From Propionibacteriaceae bacterium (GTDB lineage Bacteria; Actinomycetota; Actinomycetes; Propionibacteriales; Propionibacteriaceae): a stretch of 7,836 nucleotides of DNA. The notes under the pieces are model-generated. The model had not been told where the DNA came from, ran no database searches, and was given only the letters and a program-made list of their open reading frames with translations. The DNA lies in assembly GCA_021323255.1 (NCBI GenBank), contig JAJTCL010000125.1, forward strand, positions 1-7,836, in the 5' to 3' direction. Shown here piece by piece: positions 1-6,425 of this stretch (its first letter is position 1; each line of letters opens with the position of its first letter). A program made the translations under genes and the position numbers.

Positions 1-6
1 GACCCG

Positions 7-31
7 CCGCGGGGAGATATACCCCTCGCGG
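7..31 (+). promoter_or_regulatory. Leader hairpin 1 upstream of pilin operon
   Basis: Bases 7-14 (CCGCGGGG) can pair with bases 24-31 (CCTCGCGG) to give an 8-bp stem with one G-U pair and a 9-nt loop. No U-tract follows, so it is not a classical intrinsic terminator. It could be a 5' UTR structure, an mRNA processing or stability element, or a U-less terminator of a gene to the left. The pairing is visible in the sequence; the role is inference. Confidence 0.4.
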
Positions 32-47
32 TCGACTATCCCCATAG

Positions 48-67
48 GGCTTCGTAATCACGAAGCC
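48..67 (+). promoter_or_regulatory. Leader hairpin 2 (perfect 8-bp stem, 4-nt loop)
   Basis: GGCTTCGT (48-55) and ACGAAGCC (60-67) are perfect reverse complements around the loop AATC. A G-U pair at 47/68 extends the stem. It ends 8 nt before the Shine-Dalgarno sequence of the first pilin gene and has no U-run after it. A stem so close to the start of a gene whose product is probably needed in large amounts would suit an mRNA stabiliser or processing site. A U-less terminator for an upstream gene is the alternative. Confidence 0.5.
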
Positions 68-75
68 TGCCCCCC

Positions 76-84
76 GAAAGGAAA
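76..84 (+). promoter_or_regulatory. Ribosome binding site of first pilin gene
   Basis: GAAAGGAAA at 76-84 contains AAAGGA (77-82), with 5 nt to the ATG at 88. It is one of the best Shine-Dalgarno matches in the window and fixes that start. Confidence 0.7.
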
Positions 85-87
85 TCC

Positions 88-279
88 ATGAAGGTTCAGC
101 ACTACGCCGCCGTCATGGTGGGACTGTTCGTCCTGCTCAAAGATCCACAGTCACGCAACGAACGCGGCCTTAGCCAGTCGGCTGAGAACGCGATCTTGCT
201 CGCCGGAGCCGTAACGGTGGCCGGGATCGTGATCACCTTGATCACGGTCTATGTCCGCGCCAAGCTCCCCAAGCTCTGA
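88..279 (+). CDS. Small Flp-like pilin candidate
   Basis: This 63-residue protein is probably the major pilin (Flp-like) or a minor pilin of the Tad pilus. It has a long leader (residues 1-27, itself partly hydrophobic), then the motif N-E-R-G at 24-27, then LSQSAENAILLAG and a hydrophobic helix (about 35-56) ending in a short basic tail. Type III prepilins are cut after a Gly, usually with Glu at +5; here the nearest Glu is at +6. Cleavage at G27 would leave a mature chain of 36 residues, in the size range of Flp pilins. It is the first gene of the cluster and has the strong ribosome binding site. The next gene begins 3 nt after its stop. The pilin role is inferred from size, motif and position, since overall similarity to classical Flp is weak. 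Confidence 0.7.
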   Translation: MKVQHYAAVMVGLFVLLKDPQSRNERGLSQSAENAILLAGAVTVAGIVITLITVYVRAKLPKL

Positions 280-282
280 GCT

Positions 283-660
283 GTGCAGGCCTTGGCCCGC
301 GATGAGCGCGGGCTCAGCGAAAGCGTGCAGTGGGCAGTCCTCTGGCCTCTCCTGATGCTCGTGACCCTCGGGATCATTCAGGCTGGCATCTTCCTGCACG
401 GCCGTAACGTCGCGCAACGTGCAGCGACGGCAGCAGTCGACGCAGCACGCGGCAGCTACGGCAGCGCCGCCGACGCTGAGCAACTGGGCGCCACAATAGC
501 CGGCGCGGGAGGCTTGAGGAACATCTCGGTACGCGTCCTCAGGAGCGGAACCACAGTCACCGCTGACGTCTCGGGGTATTCACCGATGATCTTCGACCTT
601 GACCTCGGCCGGATCAACGAGACAGCAACTGCGCCTATCGAACGCGTCACTCAGCCATGA
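283..660 (+). CDS. TadE-like pseudopilin
   Basis: A 125-residue protein starting at GTG 283, three bases after the previous stop. The N-terminus reads D-E-R-G (7-10), followed by LSESVQWAVLWPLLMLV and a transmembrane helix to about residue 33. After this comes the alanine-rich 'GRNVAQRAATAAVDAAR' region typical of TadE-like minor pilins, and a small beta-rich C-terminal domain. The expected Glu at +5 is replaced: Glu sits at +3 and Gln at +6. Family knowledge: TadE/TadF pseudopilins are processed by the TadV peptidase and are needed for pilus assembly. No clear Shine-Dalgarno precedes the GTG, so translation is probably coupled to the upstream gene. Its stop overlaps the next start (ATGA, 657-660). 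Confidence 0.8.
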   Translation: MQALARDERGLSESVQWAVLWPLLMLVTLGIIQAGIFLHGRNVAQRAATAAVDAARGSYGSAADAEQLGATIAGAGGLRNISVRVLRSGTTVTADVSGYSPMIFDLDLGRINETATAPIERVTQP

Positions 661-1100
661 TCGTCAACTGGCATCGCAACGTACTTGGTGACCAGCGTGG
701 GGCCGCTGCCGTCGAGCTGACTTTGTTGGTGCCAGCCCTACTGCTCGTCCTTGGTCTGTTGGTAGCCGGCGGGCGTCTCTGGTTTGCGCGTACCACGGTC
801 AATGAAGCCGCTCAGACCGCGGCTCGTGCGGCATCCTTGGCTCGATCGGCAACCGCAGCGACCGCTGCCGGACGAGACGCAGGATCGCAATCGCTCGCCA
901 CCGCTGGACTCCGCTGCAGCTCCACCTCAATCTCGATCAGCACGGCGGCCTTCGCCGTACCAGTAGGTACGCCGTCGACCGTTACCTCAACGATCCTGTG
1001 CCTGGTCGACTTCTCCGACGTCTTCCTTCCAGGTTGGCCTGGCTCCATTCAGCTCGCTGGGCACGGATCCGCAGCCCTCGACACCTATCGCAGTCGATGA
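657..1100 (+). CDS. tadE: TadE family pseudopilin
   Basis: A 147-residue protein with the clearest TadE signature in the window: D-Q-R-G (12-15), then AAAVELTLLVPALLLVLGLL with Glu exactly at +5 after G15 (E20). One transmembrane helix spans about 20-40. It is followed by 'RTTVNEAAQTAARAASLAR', the alanine-rich amphipathic stretch usual in this family. The C-terminal domain has two cysteines (in GLRCSS and TILCLV) that could form a disulfide outside the membrane. The start ATG 657 overlaps the previous stop, and the TGA at 1098-1100 overlaps the next ATG. No ribosome binding site is seen, so coupled translation is likely. Role: minor pilin or pseudopilin of Tad pilus assembly. Confidence 0.85.
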   Translation: MIVNWHRNVLGDQRGAAAVELTLLVPALLLVLGLLVAGGRLWFARTTVNEAAQTAARAASLARSATAATAAGRDAGSQSLATAGLRCSSTSISISTAAFAVPVGTPSTVTSTILCLVDFSDVFLPGWPGSIQLAGHGSAALDTYRSR

Positions 1101-1540
1101 TCATCACAGTTAAGTTGATCAAGGGGCTCCTGATCGCCCCACCTAGGGATCAACGCGGACAGTCGATCAGTCTCTTCGTACTGATGATCATGGGCGCATT
1201 GTTGATCACAACCGGACTAGTGATCGACGGAGGACAGAAGGTGGCTGCCACCAGCCGTGCCGAGTCCGCCGCCGCCGGTGCTGGTCGGGCGGCTGGAAAT
1301 GCGGCGGCGACCCAACAGTTGGGTGGTGCGGACTCGGCAGGTGCCGCAGTGCTCGCAGCAAAGACTTACCTTGCCGGCCAGCCCGGCGTTGCAGGCACGG
1401 TCGACATCTCCAACGGAGTCGTCTTGGTAGCGACCATCGTCAACGAGCCAACGGTCTTGCTCTCGGTCATCGGCATCGGCTCTGTGAGCGGGCGAGGGTC
1501 CGCCCGAATCAACATCGTGGCCACCGGAGACTCCCGATGA
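1097..1540 (+). CDS. TadG-like pilus assembly protein
   Basis: A 147-residue protein starting at ATG 1097, which overlaps the preceding TGA. The frame is open further upstream (to 998), but the product would then have a basic, non-homologous extension buried in the tadE gene, so the ATGA overlap is preferred. Residues 18-21 are D-Q-R-G, followed by QSISLFVLMIMGALLITTGLVIDGG. This matches the N-terminal TadG-like pattern (RGQ, a hydrophobic helix, then G-x-x-x-D-G-G). The rest is alanine- and glycine-rich with a short beta-rich end. It is much shorter than full TadG proteins, which carry a vWA domain, so it keeps only the N-terminal module. It is the last of four RG-motif proteins and lies just before the machinery genes. 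Confidence 0.8.
   Translation: MIITVKLIKGLLIAPPRDQRGQSISLFVLMIMGALLITTGLVIDGGQKVAATSRAESAAAGAGRAAGNAAATQQLGGADSAGAAVLAAKTYLAGQPGVAGTVDISNGVVLVATIVNEPTVLLSVIGIGSVSGRGSARINIVATGDSR
1526..1529 (+). promoter_or_regulatory. RBS for bridging mini-ORF
   Basis: GGAG lies 7 nt before ATG 1537, an ideal spacing, inside the end of the TadG-like gene. It supports real translation of the mini-ORF at 1537-1578. Confidence 0.4.
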
Positions 1541-1578
1541 TCATGAAATTTCTCCAACGTTCAGGAATGAAACCATGA
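1537..1578 (+). CDS. 13-codon bridging mini-ORF (coupling peptide)
   Basis: This tiny frame encodes MIMKFLQRSGMKP. Its ATG (1537) overlaps the TGA of the TadG-like gene (1538-1540), and its own TGA (1576-1578) overlaps the ATG of the SAF-domain gene (1575). It fills exactly the only sizeable gap among the pilin and machinery genes. A GGAG lies 7 nt upstream. The likeliest role is translational coupling: ribosomes would pass through it to the SAF gene, and the peptide itself may not matter. The arrangement is seen directly; its use is inferred. Chance is the alternative for so short a frame. Confidence 0.4.
   Translation: MIMKFLQRSGMKP
1563..1567 (+). promoter_or_regulatory. RBS of SAF-domain gene
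   Basis: AGGAA sits 7 nt before ATG 1575, inside the bridging mini-ORF, and supports that start. Confidence 0.5.
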
Positions 1579-2276
1579 CGATCGGCACCAAGCCGCGCAG
1601 CGCGGGCTCGCCCGCGAGAACGCCGCACCAGAAGGCGGCACCCGCAGCAGCATCTGGGACGCCGCCGCCACCTCGAATGCCGGGGCGGCGCAACCCCAAG
1701 TGGATCGCTCTCGGCATCGTTGCGCTATGCCTTGGCGGCCTGCTGTCGTACATGATCTATGTGCGGGTCGCGAGCGAAGTCGCCGTTGTTGCTGCAGCGC
1801 ACACCGTCTACCGAGGCGAGAGGGTCGAACAGAGTGACCTGACAACGATCACACTGCGTGGCGGCTCGCTGCCGCAGGCTGTTCCCGCCGCGAAGCTTAC
1901 TGATCTTGTGGGCAAGCGAGCCGGTTTTGATCTCATCGAAGGGTCGATCATTCCCGTGACTGCAATCGTTGCGGATGCCATTCCGGCTGAGGGCCGCACG
2001 ATAGTGGGCCTGAAACTGGCACCGGGCCGGGCGCCTGGCAATCTGCTGCTGCCGTCGTCGCTGGTACGCCTGATTGCTTTGCCGGCCGTGACGGATGACT
2101 CTACGACGGACAAACTTGCAGGCAGCAGCTTTGTCGGCAGGGTGATCGACCAGTCTCCGGCAGCGGATGGCACATCGATCATGGTGAATGTCGACGTCGA
2201 AGCCGGGGCCGCACCAACAATCGCCATGTTGGCTGCCCAAGATCGGATCGCCATCGTGCGGGATGCGGACGGGTGA
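1575..2276 (+). CDS. cpaB: SAF-domain CpaB/RcpC-like pilus assembly protein
   Basis: This 233-residue protein has a basic, proline/alanine-rich cytoplasmic tail (1-42) and one transmembrane helix (about 43-63, WIALGIVALCLGGLLSYMIYV). A SAF domain follows (about 69-131), with the typical layout: 'AAHTVYRGERVEQSDLTTI', then 'VGKRAGFDLIEGSIIPVTAI'. The remaining 100 residues are beta-rich, as in CpaB/RcpC proteins. In Gram-negative Tad systems CpaB/RcpC is periplasmic and works with the outer-membrane secretin; here there is no outer membrane, so it more likely acts at the cell wall side of the membrane. It precedes the ParA-like gene by 6 nt. No TGATCA occurs inside its body, although its stop codon forms one. 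The family call is firm; the Gram-positive role is inference. Confidence 0.8.
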   Translation: MTIGTKPRSAGSPARTPHQKAAPAAASGTPPPPRMPGRRNPKWIALGIVALCLGGLLSYMIYVRVASEVAVVAAAHTVYRGERVEQSDLTTITLRGGSLPQAVPAAKLTDLVGKRAGFDLIEGSIIPVTAIVADAIPAEGRTIVGLKLAPGRAPGNLLLPSSLVRLIALPAVTDDSTTDKLAGSSFVGRVIDQSPAADGTSIMVNVDVEAGAAPTIAMLAAQDRIAIVRDADG

Positions 2277-2282
2277 TCAAGG

Positions 2283-3068
2283 ATGGCGATACTGCTCCTG
2301 ACCTCGACGAGTGGATCACCTGGTGTCACCACCTTGGCTGTCGGTCTGGCCCTCACCTGGCCGCGGCCGATCTTGCTCGCAGACTGCGATCCCGGAGCGC
2401 ATCAGGCAATTCTGGCTGGCTATCTGGCCGGTCGATCCGCCAACGGCAAAGGCTTGCTGCGGGTTGCCGAAGCGCACCGCGACCGTCGTCCGCTTCGGGA
2501 GGCGGTTCTCGACCAGACGCTGCCGCTCTCGGCTGAGGAGGAGACTCGCCGGTTCTTCCTGCCTGGCTTCACGAAGCCGGGCAGCCCGATGCACTTCGGC
2601 GGCGTATGGGAAGACCTCGCCGAGGCCCTGGACCGGCTGGGCGAGATTGATGTTGACGTGATCATCGACTGCGGTCGCCTCGGACCTTACGGATTGCCTG
2701 CCGCGCTGCTGGAGCGCAGTGCGTTGACCGCAGTGGTTGTCACGTCGACGCTCAGATCGATCATGAGTGCTCGGGTTCATCTACCGACACTTCGTGATCA
2801 CCCGCGACTCAGCACGACTGAACGCGGGCACCTAGGTCTGATCGTCGTCAACGAGGGAAGGCCGTACCAACGAGGTGAGATCGCCAGGGCTTTGGATGTG
2901 CCAGTGATCACCAGCATCGCCCACGATCCGAAGGCCGCAGCCCATCTTTCTGATGGCATTCCGCGTCATCGACGGTTCGATTCCTCGCCGCTGCTACGCA
3001 GCATCCGGGATGCGTCTGCCGAGCTGTCGGACACTCTGAAGCGCTCGGCCGATCTGGTTAGTGGTTGA
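2283..3068 (+). CDS. tadZ: TadZ/CpaE-like ParA-family protein with lysine-less P-loop
   Basis: A 261-residue MinD/ParA-like protein at the place where TadZ/CpaE is expected. Such proteins mark the cell position where the Tad motor assembles. The N-terminal P-loop reads S-G-S-P-G-V-T-T (10-17), where the canonical form is K-G-G-x-G-K-T-T, so both the signature lysine and the catalytic P-loop lysine are absent (S10, V15). A DCDPG motif (34-38) matches the A' region, and 'VDVIIDCGR' with D129 matches Walker B. The fold is kept, but ATP binding or hydrolysis may be weak or lost. The variant loop is common in actinobacterial relatives, so it is a lineage feature and not damage. ATG 2283 follows the previous stop by 6 nt. 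A GTG at 2273 is in another frame and was rejected. Confidence 0.8.
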   Translation: MAILLLTSTSGSPGVTTLAVGLALTWPRPILLADCDPGAHQAILAGYLAGRSANGKGLLRVAEAHRDRRPLREAVLDQTLPLSAEEETRRFFLPGFTKPGSPMHFGGVWEDLAEALDRLGEIDVDVIIDCGRLGPYGLPAALLERSALTAVVVTSTLRSIMSARVHLPTLRDHPRLSTTERGHLGLIVVNEGRPYQRGEIARALDVPVITSIAHDPKAAAHLSDGIPRHRRFDSSPLLRSIRDASAELSDTLKRSADLVSG

Positions 3069-3070
3069 TC

Positions 3071-4597
3071 ATGAAGGAACAGAACTCCATCCTGCCACCT
3101 GCCGCGCTGGCAGAAATTCCTATGCTGGCAGAGTACGAAGATGAGCTGGAGCCACCCGCCCAGCCAGTAGCCGGTATGACGGCTCAGGAACGGCGGTTCG
3201 GGATCTACAGCGCCAATGAGCTTCGGTCCAGCCGCACCCAATGGCCTACCAATGATCTGGACTGGGCTCAGGTAGTTGATCTTCGCCGCCGTGCCTCCGA
3301 GATGATCACCGACGAGATCCAGGAGCAAACCGGCGCGAACGGTCGCCCGTTCGGTGGCGATGACCGGCTACTCCTGGGCCGCGCCATTATTCGCCGCGTA
3401 GTCGCCGATCATGTTCGTTCTCTGCACCGAAGCGGCGCTGAACTCTGGTCGCCGATCCAGGAGGAGGCCTACGTCACCGCGGTCGAGAATGCGGTGTTCG
3501 GCTATGGCCGGCTGCAGCCGCTGCTCGAAATGCCTAACGTGGAGAACATCGAGATTCACGGCTGGAACTCGGTGGTCATTCAGTACGGCGACGGGCGCCG
3601 GGAGCGGATGCCGCCTGTCGCCGAGAGCGATGCCGAGTTGATAGAGGCGATCCGTTTTCTGGGCCAGAACAGCGAACCCTCCCGGCCATTCGACGACACC
3701 CATCCCACGATGACACTGGCTCTTGGGGAGCGGTTTCGCCTGCACGCCATGGCTTTCGGACTGTCGTACCGGCCGAGCATTGTGATCCGCCAGCACACGC
3801 TCACCGATGTGTCCTTGGCAGATCTAGCTGACGGCGGCCTGATGCCGTACGAGATGGCGCAGTTCCTGGATGCTGCGATCTTGGCAAGGAAGTCGATGGT
3901 GATCTCTGGTGATCAAGGTGCTGGCAAGACCACATTGTTGCGCGCCTTGATCAATTCCATCCCGCTCAATGAGCGCTTTGGCACTCTGGAGACTGACTAC
4001 GAGCTGATGACTCATGTGCAGCCCGGCCGGGAGAACATCCTGGCGCTGCAGGCTCGCGTCGGCCACGGTGAGACGTCTGGCGAAAGTCGCGTTGGTGACT
4101 TCACGATCTCAGATCTGGTACCGGAAGCCTTGCGGCAGAACCTGTCGCGACTGGTAGTCGGTGAAGTTCGCGGTAGCGAGGCGGCAGCCATGTTCGAGGC
4201 TATGCAGGCTGGCACTGGCACGTTGAGTACCACCCATTCGCACTCGGCCGAGTCGACCATAGACCGCCTGGCCTCCCGGGTCGGTCAGGGTGGTGTGCTT
4301 TCGGTTGAGGAGGCTTACCGCCAGATCGCCCACAATATCCACCTCTTCATCTATGTGAAGCTGGTCGACGAGACGTGGAGGGGCGGCACTCGTCGTCGGT
4401 ACCTGTCGGAGATCCGCCAAGTTACTCGAGCGATCGAGCACGGTCGTCCGGTCACTCATCTCACCTACCACGCAACGGGCACCGGCAGCCAATCCGCGGG
4501 GTACTTTCCCGATGCTGAGTTCGAGGCGGAGCTGCTCCATTTTCGGCGGGATCTTCCCGGCTCGAGCCGACGCCTGCAAGCGGGGCGCCATCAATGA
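3071..4597 (+). CDS. tadA: TadA/CpaF type IV secretion-like pilus ATPase
   Basis: A 508-residue hexameric ATPase that drives pilus assembly from the cytoplasmic face of the membrane. All key motifs are present: Walker A G-D-Q-G-A-G-K-T-T (residues 280-288 from ATG 3071, K286), an acidic 'Asp box' region (LETDYELMTH), Walker B 'RLVVGEVRG' with E365, and the His box 'GTLSTTHSHSAEST'. The N-terminal 100 residues are a variable, acidic and helical region. The length is usual for actinobacterial CpaF. The frame also opens with TTG at 3065, overlapping the previous TGA (TTGA); ATG 3071 is preferred as the stronger start codon, at a cost of two residues. No clear Shine-Dalgarno is present, so coupling is likely. 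Its stop overlaps tadB (ATGA at 4594-4597). Confidence 0.95.
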   Translation: MKEQNSILPPAALAEIPMLAEYEDELEPPAQPVAGMTAQERRFGIYSANELRSSRTQWPTNDLDWAQVVDLRRRASEMITDEIQEQTGANGRPFGGDDRLLLGRAIIRRVVADHVRSLHRSGAELWSPIQEEAYVTAVENAVFGYGRLQPLLEMPNVENIEIHGWNSVVIQYGDGRRERMPPVAESDAELIEAIRFLGQNSEPSRPFDDTHPTMTLALGERFRLHAMAFGLSYRPSIVIRQHTLTDVSLADLADGGLMPYEMAQFLDAAILARKSMVISGDQGAGKTTLLRALINSIPLNERFGTLETDYELMTHVQPGRENILALQARVGHGETSGESRVGDFTISDLVPEALRQNLSRLVVGEVRGSEAAAMFEAMQAGTGTLSTTHSHSAESTIDRLASRVGQGGVLSVEEAYRQIAHNIHLFIYVKLVDETWRGGTRRRYLSEIRQVTRAIEHGRPVTHLTYHATGTGSQSAGYFPDAEFEAELLHFRRDLPGSSRRLQAGRHQ

Positions 4598-5469
4598 ACG
4601 GGATGCTTGCGACCACCGCCGGCTTATTGATCATTGGCGGGATGCTGGGAATCCTGACCGGCTTAAAACAACAGGCGCCGCGAGTCGCACGCCGGCATAC
4701 GGAATCCGCTGGCGAATTGTGGTCCCGACTCACGCGGCGACCTGCCGGCTCACGCGGCCGGCAGCGCGATGTGATCTTACTGCTCAGCATCATCGTGGGC
4801 GTCATCGTCGCGGTGCTCACAGACTGGTTGATCATGATCGTGGTGCTACCGGCAATCGGCATCGGCCTGCCCTATCTGCTGGTGCTTCCCAAACCACACG
4901 ATGTCGAACTGCTCGAAGCGCTGGATCGCTGGATTCGCTCGCTCGCCGCGACTCTCGCGACCGGCAAATCGATCACTGATGCAATCCGCATCTCGCGGCG
5001 AACCGCACCCCCGCTGATTGCTGATGAGATCCGCCTAATGGTTGCCAGGTTGAACAACCGTTGGCAGACCCGCGATGCCCTCATGCGGTTCGCTGACGCA
5101 GTCGACTCACCCGACGCCGATGCGGTGATCGCCGCGCTGATCTTGGCATCGAGTCGTGGCGCACATGGGGCCTCAGTCACGCTCCATGCCCTCGCCGACT
5201 CGATCCAGGCGCAGCTCAAGGGACGGCGGGCAATCGAGGTCGAGCGATCCAAGCCCTACGTCGTGGTGCGCCAGGTGACGGTGATCTCGCTGTCAACTCT
5301 GGTACTGGTTTTCCTGCTTTCGCCTGACTTCTTTGCGCCCTACCGAACGCCGCTGGGACAGGCTCTGCTGTTCTTGCTATTGATCATGTACGTCGCCTCG
5401 CTGATCTTGATGCGACGCAAGGCCCGGCAACCCGCTCGGCCACGCATCCTTCTTGGAGAGCACCGATGA
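4594..5469 (+). CDS. tadB: TadB inner-membrane platform protein
   Basis: A 291-residue type II secretion F-domain protein. Predicted membrane segments are about 4-24, 58-76, 78-98, 226-243 and 253-273. The T2SSF core lies at about 105-245, with 'LLEALDRWIRSLAATLATGKSITDAI', the pattern expected of TadB. TadB and TadC form the membrane platform on which the TadA ATPase acts. The start ATG overlaps the tadA stop, with GGGG about 9 nt upstream. The stop overlaps tadC (ATGA at 5466-5469). Assignment as TadB and not TadC rests on gene order and the first-of-pair position. Confidence 0.9.
   Translation: MNGMLATTAGLLIIGGMLGILTGLKQQAPRVARRHTESAGELWSRLTRRPAGSRGRQRDVILLLSIIVGVIVAVLTDWLIMIVVLPAIGIGLPYLLVLPKPHDVELLEALDRWIRSLAATLATGKSITDAIRISRRTAPPLIADEIRLMVARLNNRWQTRDALMRFADAVDSPDADAVIAALILASSRGAHGASVTLHALADSIQAQLKGRRAIEVERSKPYVVVRQVTVISLSTLVLVFLLSPDFFAPYRTPLGQALLFLLLIMYVASLILMRRKARQPARPRILLGEHR
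5455..5458 (+). promoter_or_regulatory. RBS of tadC
   Basis: GGAG within TTGGAGAG sits 7 nt before ATG 5466, inside the end of tadB, and confirms the overlapping start. Confidence 0.55.
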
Positions 5470-6356
5470 CCGTCACCTTGGTAGCGCTCTCAGGCATTCT
5501 GCTGGCTGCGGGCATGAGCTGCCTAGTAGTCGCCTTCGCCCGTTCTACCCCCCGTCTGGATGCTGCGCTGGAGCGGATCAGTGGCGTTCATGAGGAGCGC
5601 GCGCCGCTTCGCGATGTCGGCCCCATCAGCAGCCGCTCGGAGCGCCTGGGCGCCTTCATCTATCGCGTGGTGCCCATTCCACTCTCCGCTGGTCAGCGTC
5701 GCGCACTCCGGCTGCAAGACAAGTCGGTTGCGGAGTTCTACGCCGACAAGGCTGTGATGGCGATCATCGGTGCAGTGCTGCCGGGCCTGGCAGGCTCCGC
5801 CTTCGCCTACTTGACGGGCCGCCTCAGCGCTGTTCCTGCAGCTGCCGTCGTTGTTGGTGCGGTGATCGGGTTCTTTGTGCCTGATCTGCTGCTACGGCGA
5901 ACCGCCAAGAATGTCTCGGTCGGTGCCACCGAAGCCTTGTTGGTCTACATCGACCTGGTGACTTTGGAGCGGCTCACGAATGCCTCAGCGACCCAAGCCC
6001 TGCACAATGCCGCCGCCCTCAGCGATGTACCGCTATTCGTCCACATCCGGACGGCTCTCGAGCGGGCGCGGCTGGAACAGCAGTCGCCGTATGCCGAACT
6101 CCGCAGGCTGTCCGATCAGCTCAAGCTCGCTGAACTGGCCGACGTCGCTGACGTGATGCAGCTGGACGAGACCGGTGCCGCACTCTCGGGCACGCTGCGC
6201 GCTCGGGTACGCGAGCTTCGTGATGCTCATTTGACCCGTGAGCAGATCAAGGCAAGCGCTGCTGCAGAAGGCATGACGATCTACATGACGTTGCCAGCGT
6301 TGATCTTCGGCCTCATCTTCCTGGTCGCCGCGATGCTCAGGATCCTGGTCGGCTGA
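5466..6356 (+). CDS. tadC: TadC inner-membrane platform protein
   Basis: A 296-residue type II secretion F-domain protein, the second of the TadB/TadC pair. It has a membrane helix at 4-24, a basic cytoplasmic linker, a helix pair at about 96-117 and 121-143 (ending FFVPDLLLRR), a T2SSF domain at about 155-285, and a final helix at 273-294. The line 'LDETGAALSGTLRARVRELRD' in the second half is typical of TadC proteins. It starts on the tadB stop with a good ribosome binding site. It ends at TGA 6354-6356, with no further machinery gene directly behind. No TGATCA occurs in it, unlike tadB. Confidence 0.9.
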   Translation: MTVTLVALSGILLAAGMSCLVVAFARSTPRLDAALERISGVHEERAPLRDVGPISSRSERLGAFIYRVVPIPLSAGQRRALRLQDKSVAEFYADKAVMAIIGAVLPGLAGSAFAYLTGRLSAVPAAAVVVGAVIGFFVPDLLLRRTAKNVSVGATEALLVYIDLVTLERLTNASATQALHNAAALSDVPLFVHIRTALERARLEQQSPYAELRRLSDQLKLAELADVADVMQLDETGAALSGTLRARVRELRDAHLTREQIKASAAAEGMTIYMTLPALIFGLIFLVAAMLRILVG

Positions 6357-6362
6357 TGTCGA

Positions 6363-6375
6363 GGCAGTCACTGCC
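6363..6375. promoter_or_regulatory. 13-bp perfect palindrome after tadC
   Basis: GGCAGTCACTGCC has two perfect 6-bp arms around a single C, 7 nt after the tadC stop. A one-base loop makes a poor RNA hairpin, so a dimeric protein-binding site is the better reading. No regulator can be named. Confidence 0.3.
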
Positions 6376-6397
6376 GCGGTGGATATCTCCCGCAACT

Positions 6398-6425
6398 GAC
6401 AACACTTCAGGGAAACGGACAACAC
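6398..6425 (+). repeat. Direct repeat GACAACAC, 20-nt period
   Basis: GACAACAC occurs at 6398-6405 and again at 6418-6425. The 20-nt period is about two helical turns, so a dimeric regulator could bind both copies on one face of the DNA. Two copies of an 8-mer can also arise by chance. Confidence 0.3.

Noticed and set aside
1..91. Possible tail of an upstream gene
   Set aside because: One frame is open from 1 to TAA 55-57 and another to TGA 89-91 overlapping ATG 88. With so few codons neither can be told from chance.
998..1096. Upstream in-frame extension of the TadG-like gene
   Set aside because: It would overlap tadE by 100 nt and add a basic sequence unlike the family; ATG 1097 forms the same ATGA overlap as its neighbours.
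1808..2356. Minus-strand frame of 182 codons opposite the SAF gene, and similar antisense frames
   Set aside because: These are typical shadow frames in GC-rich DNA; their products have no domains and the + strand genes fully explain the sequence.
2273..2536. GTG-started 87-codon frame overlapping the SAF gene stop (GTGA)
   Set aside because: It lies in a different frame inside tadZ and has no recognisable features; the ParA-like frame is clearly the coding one.
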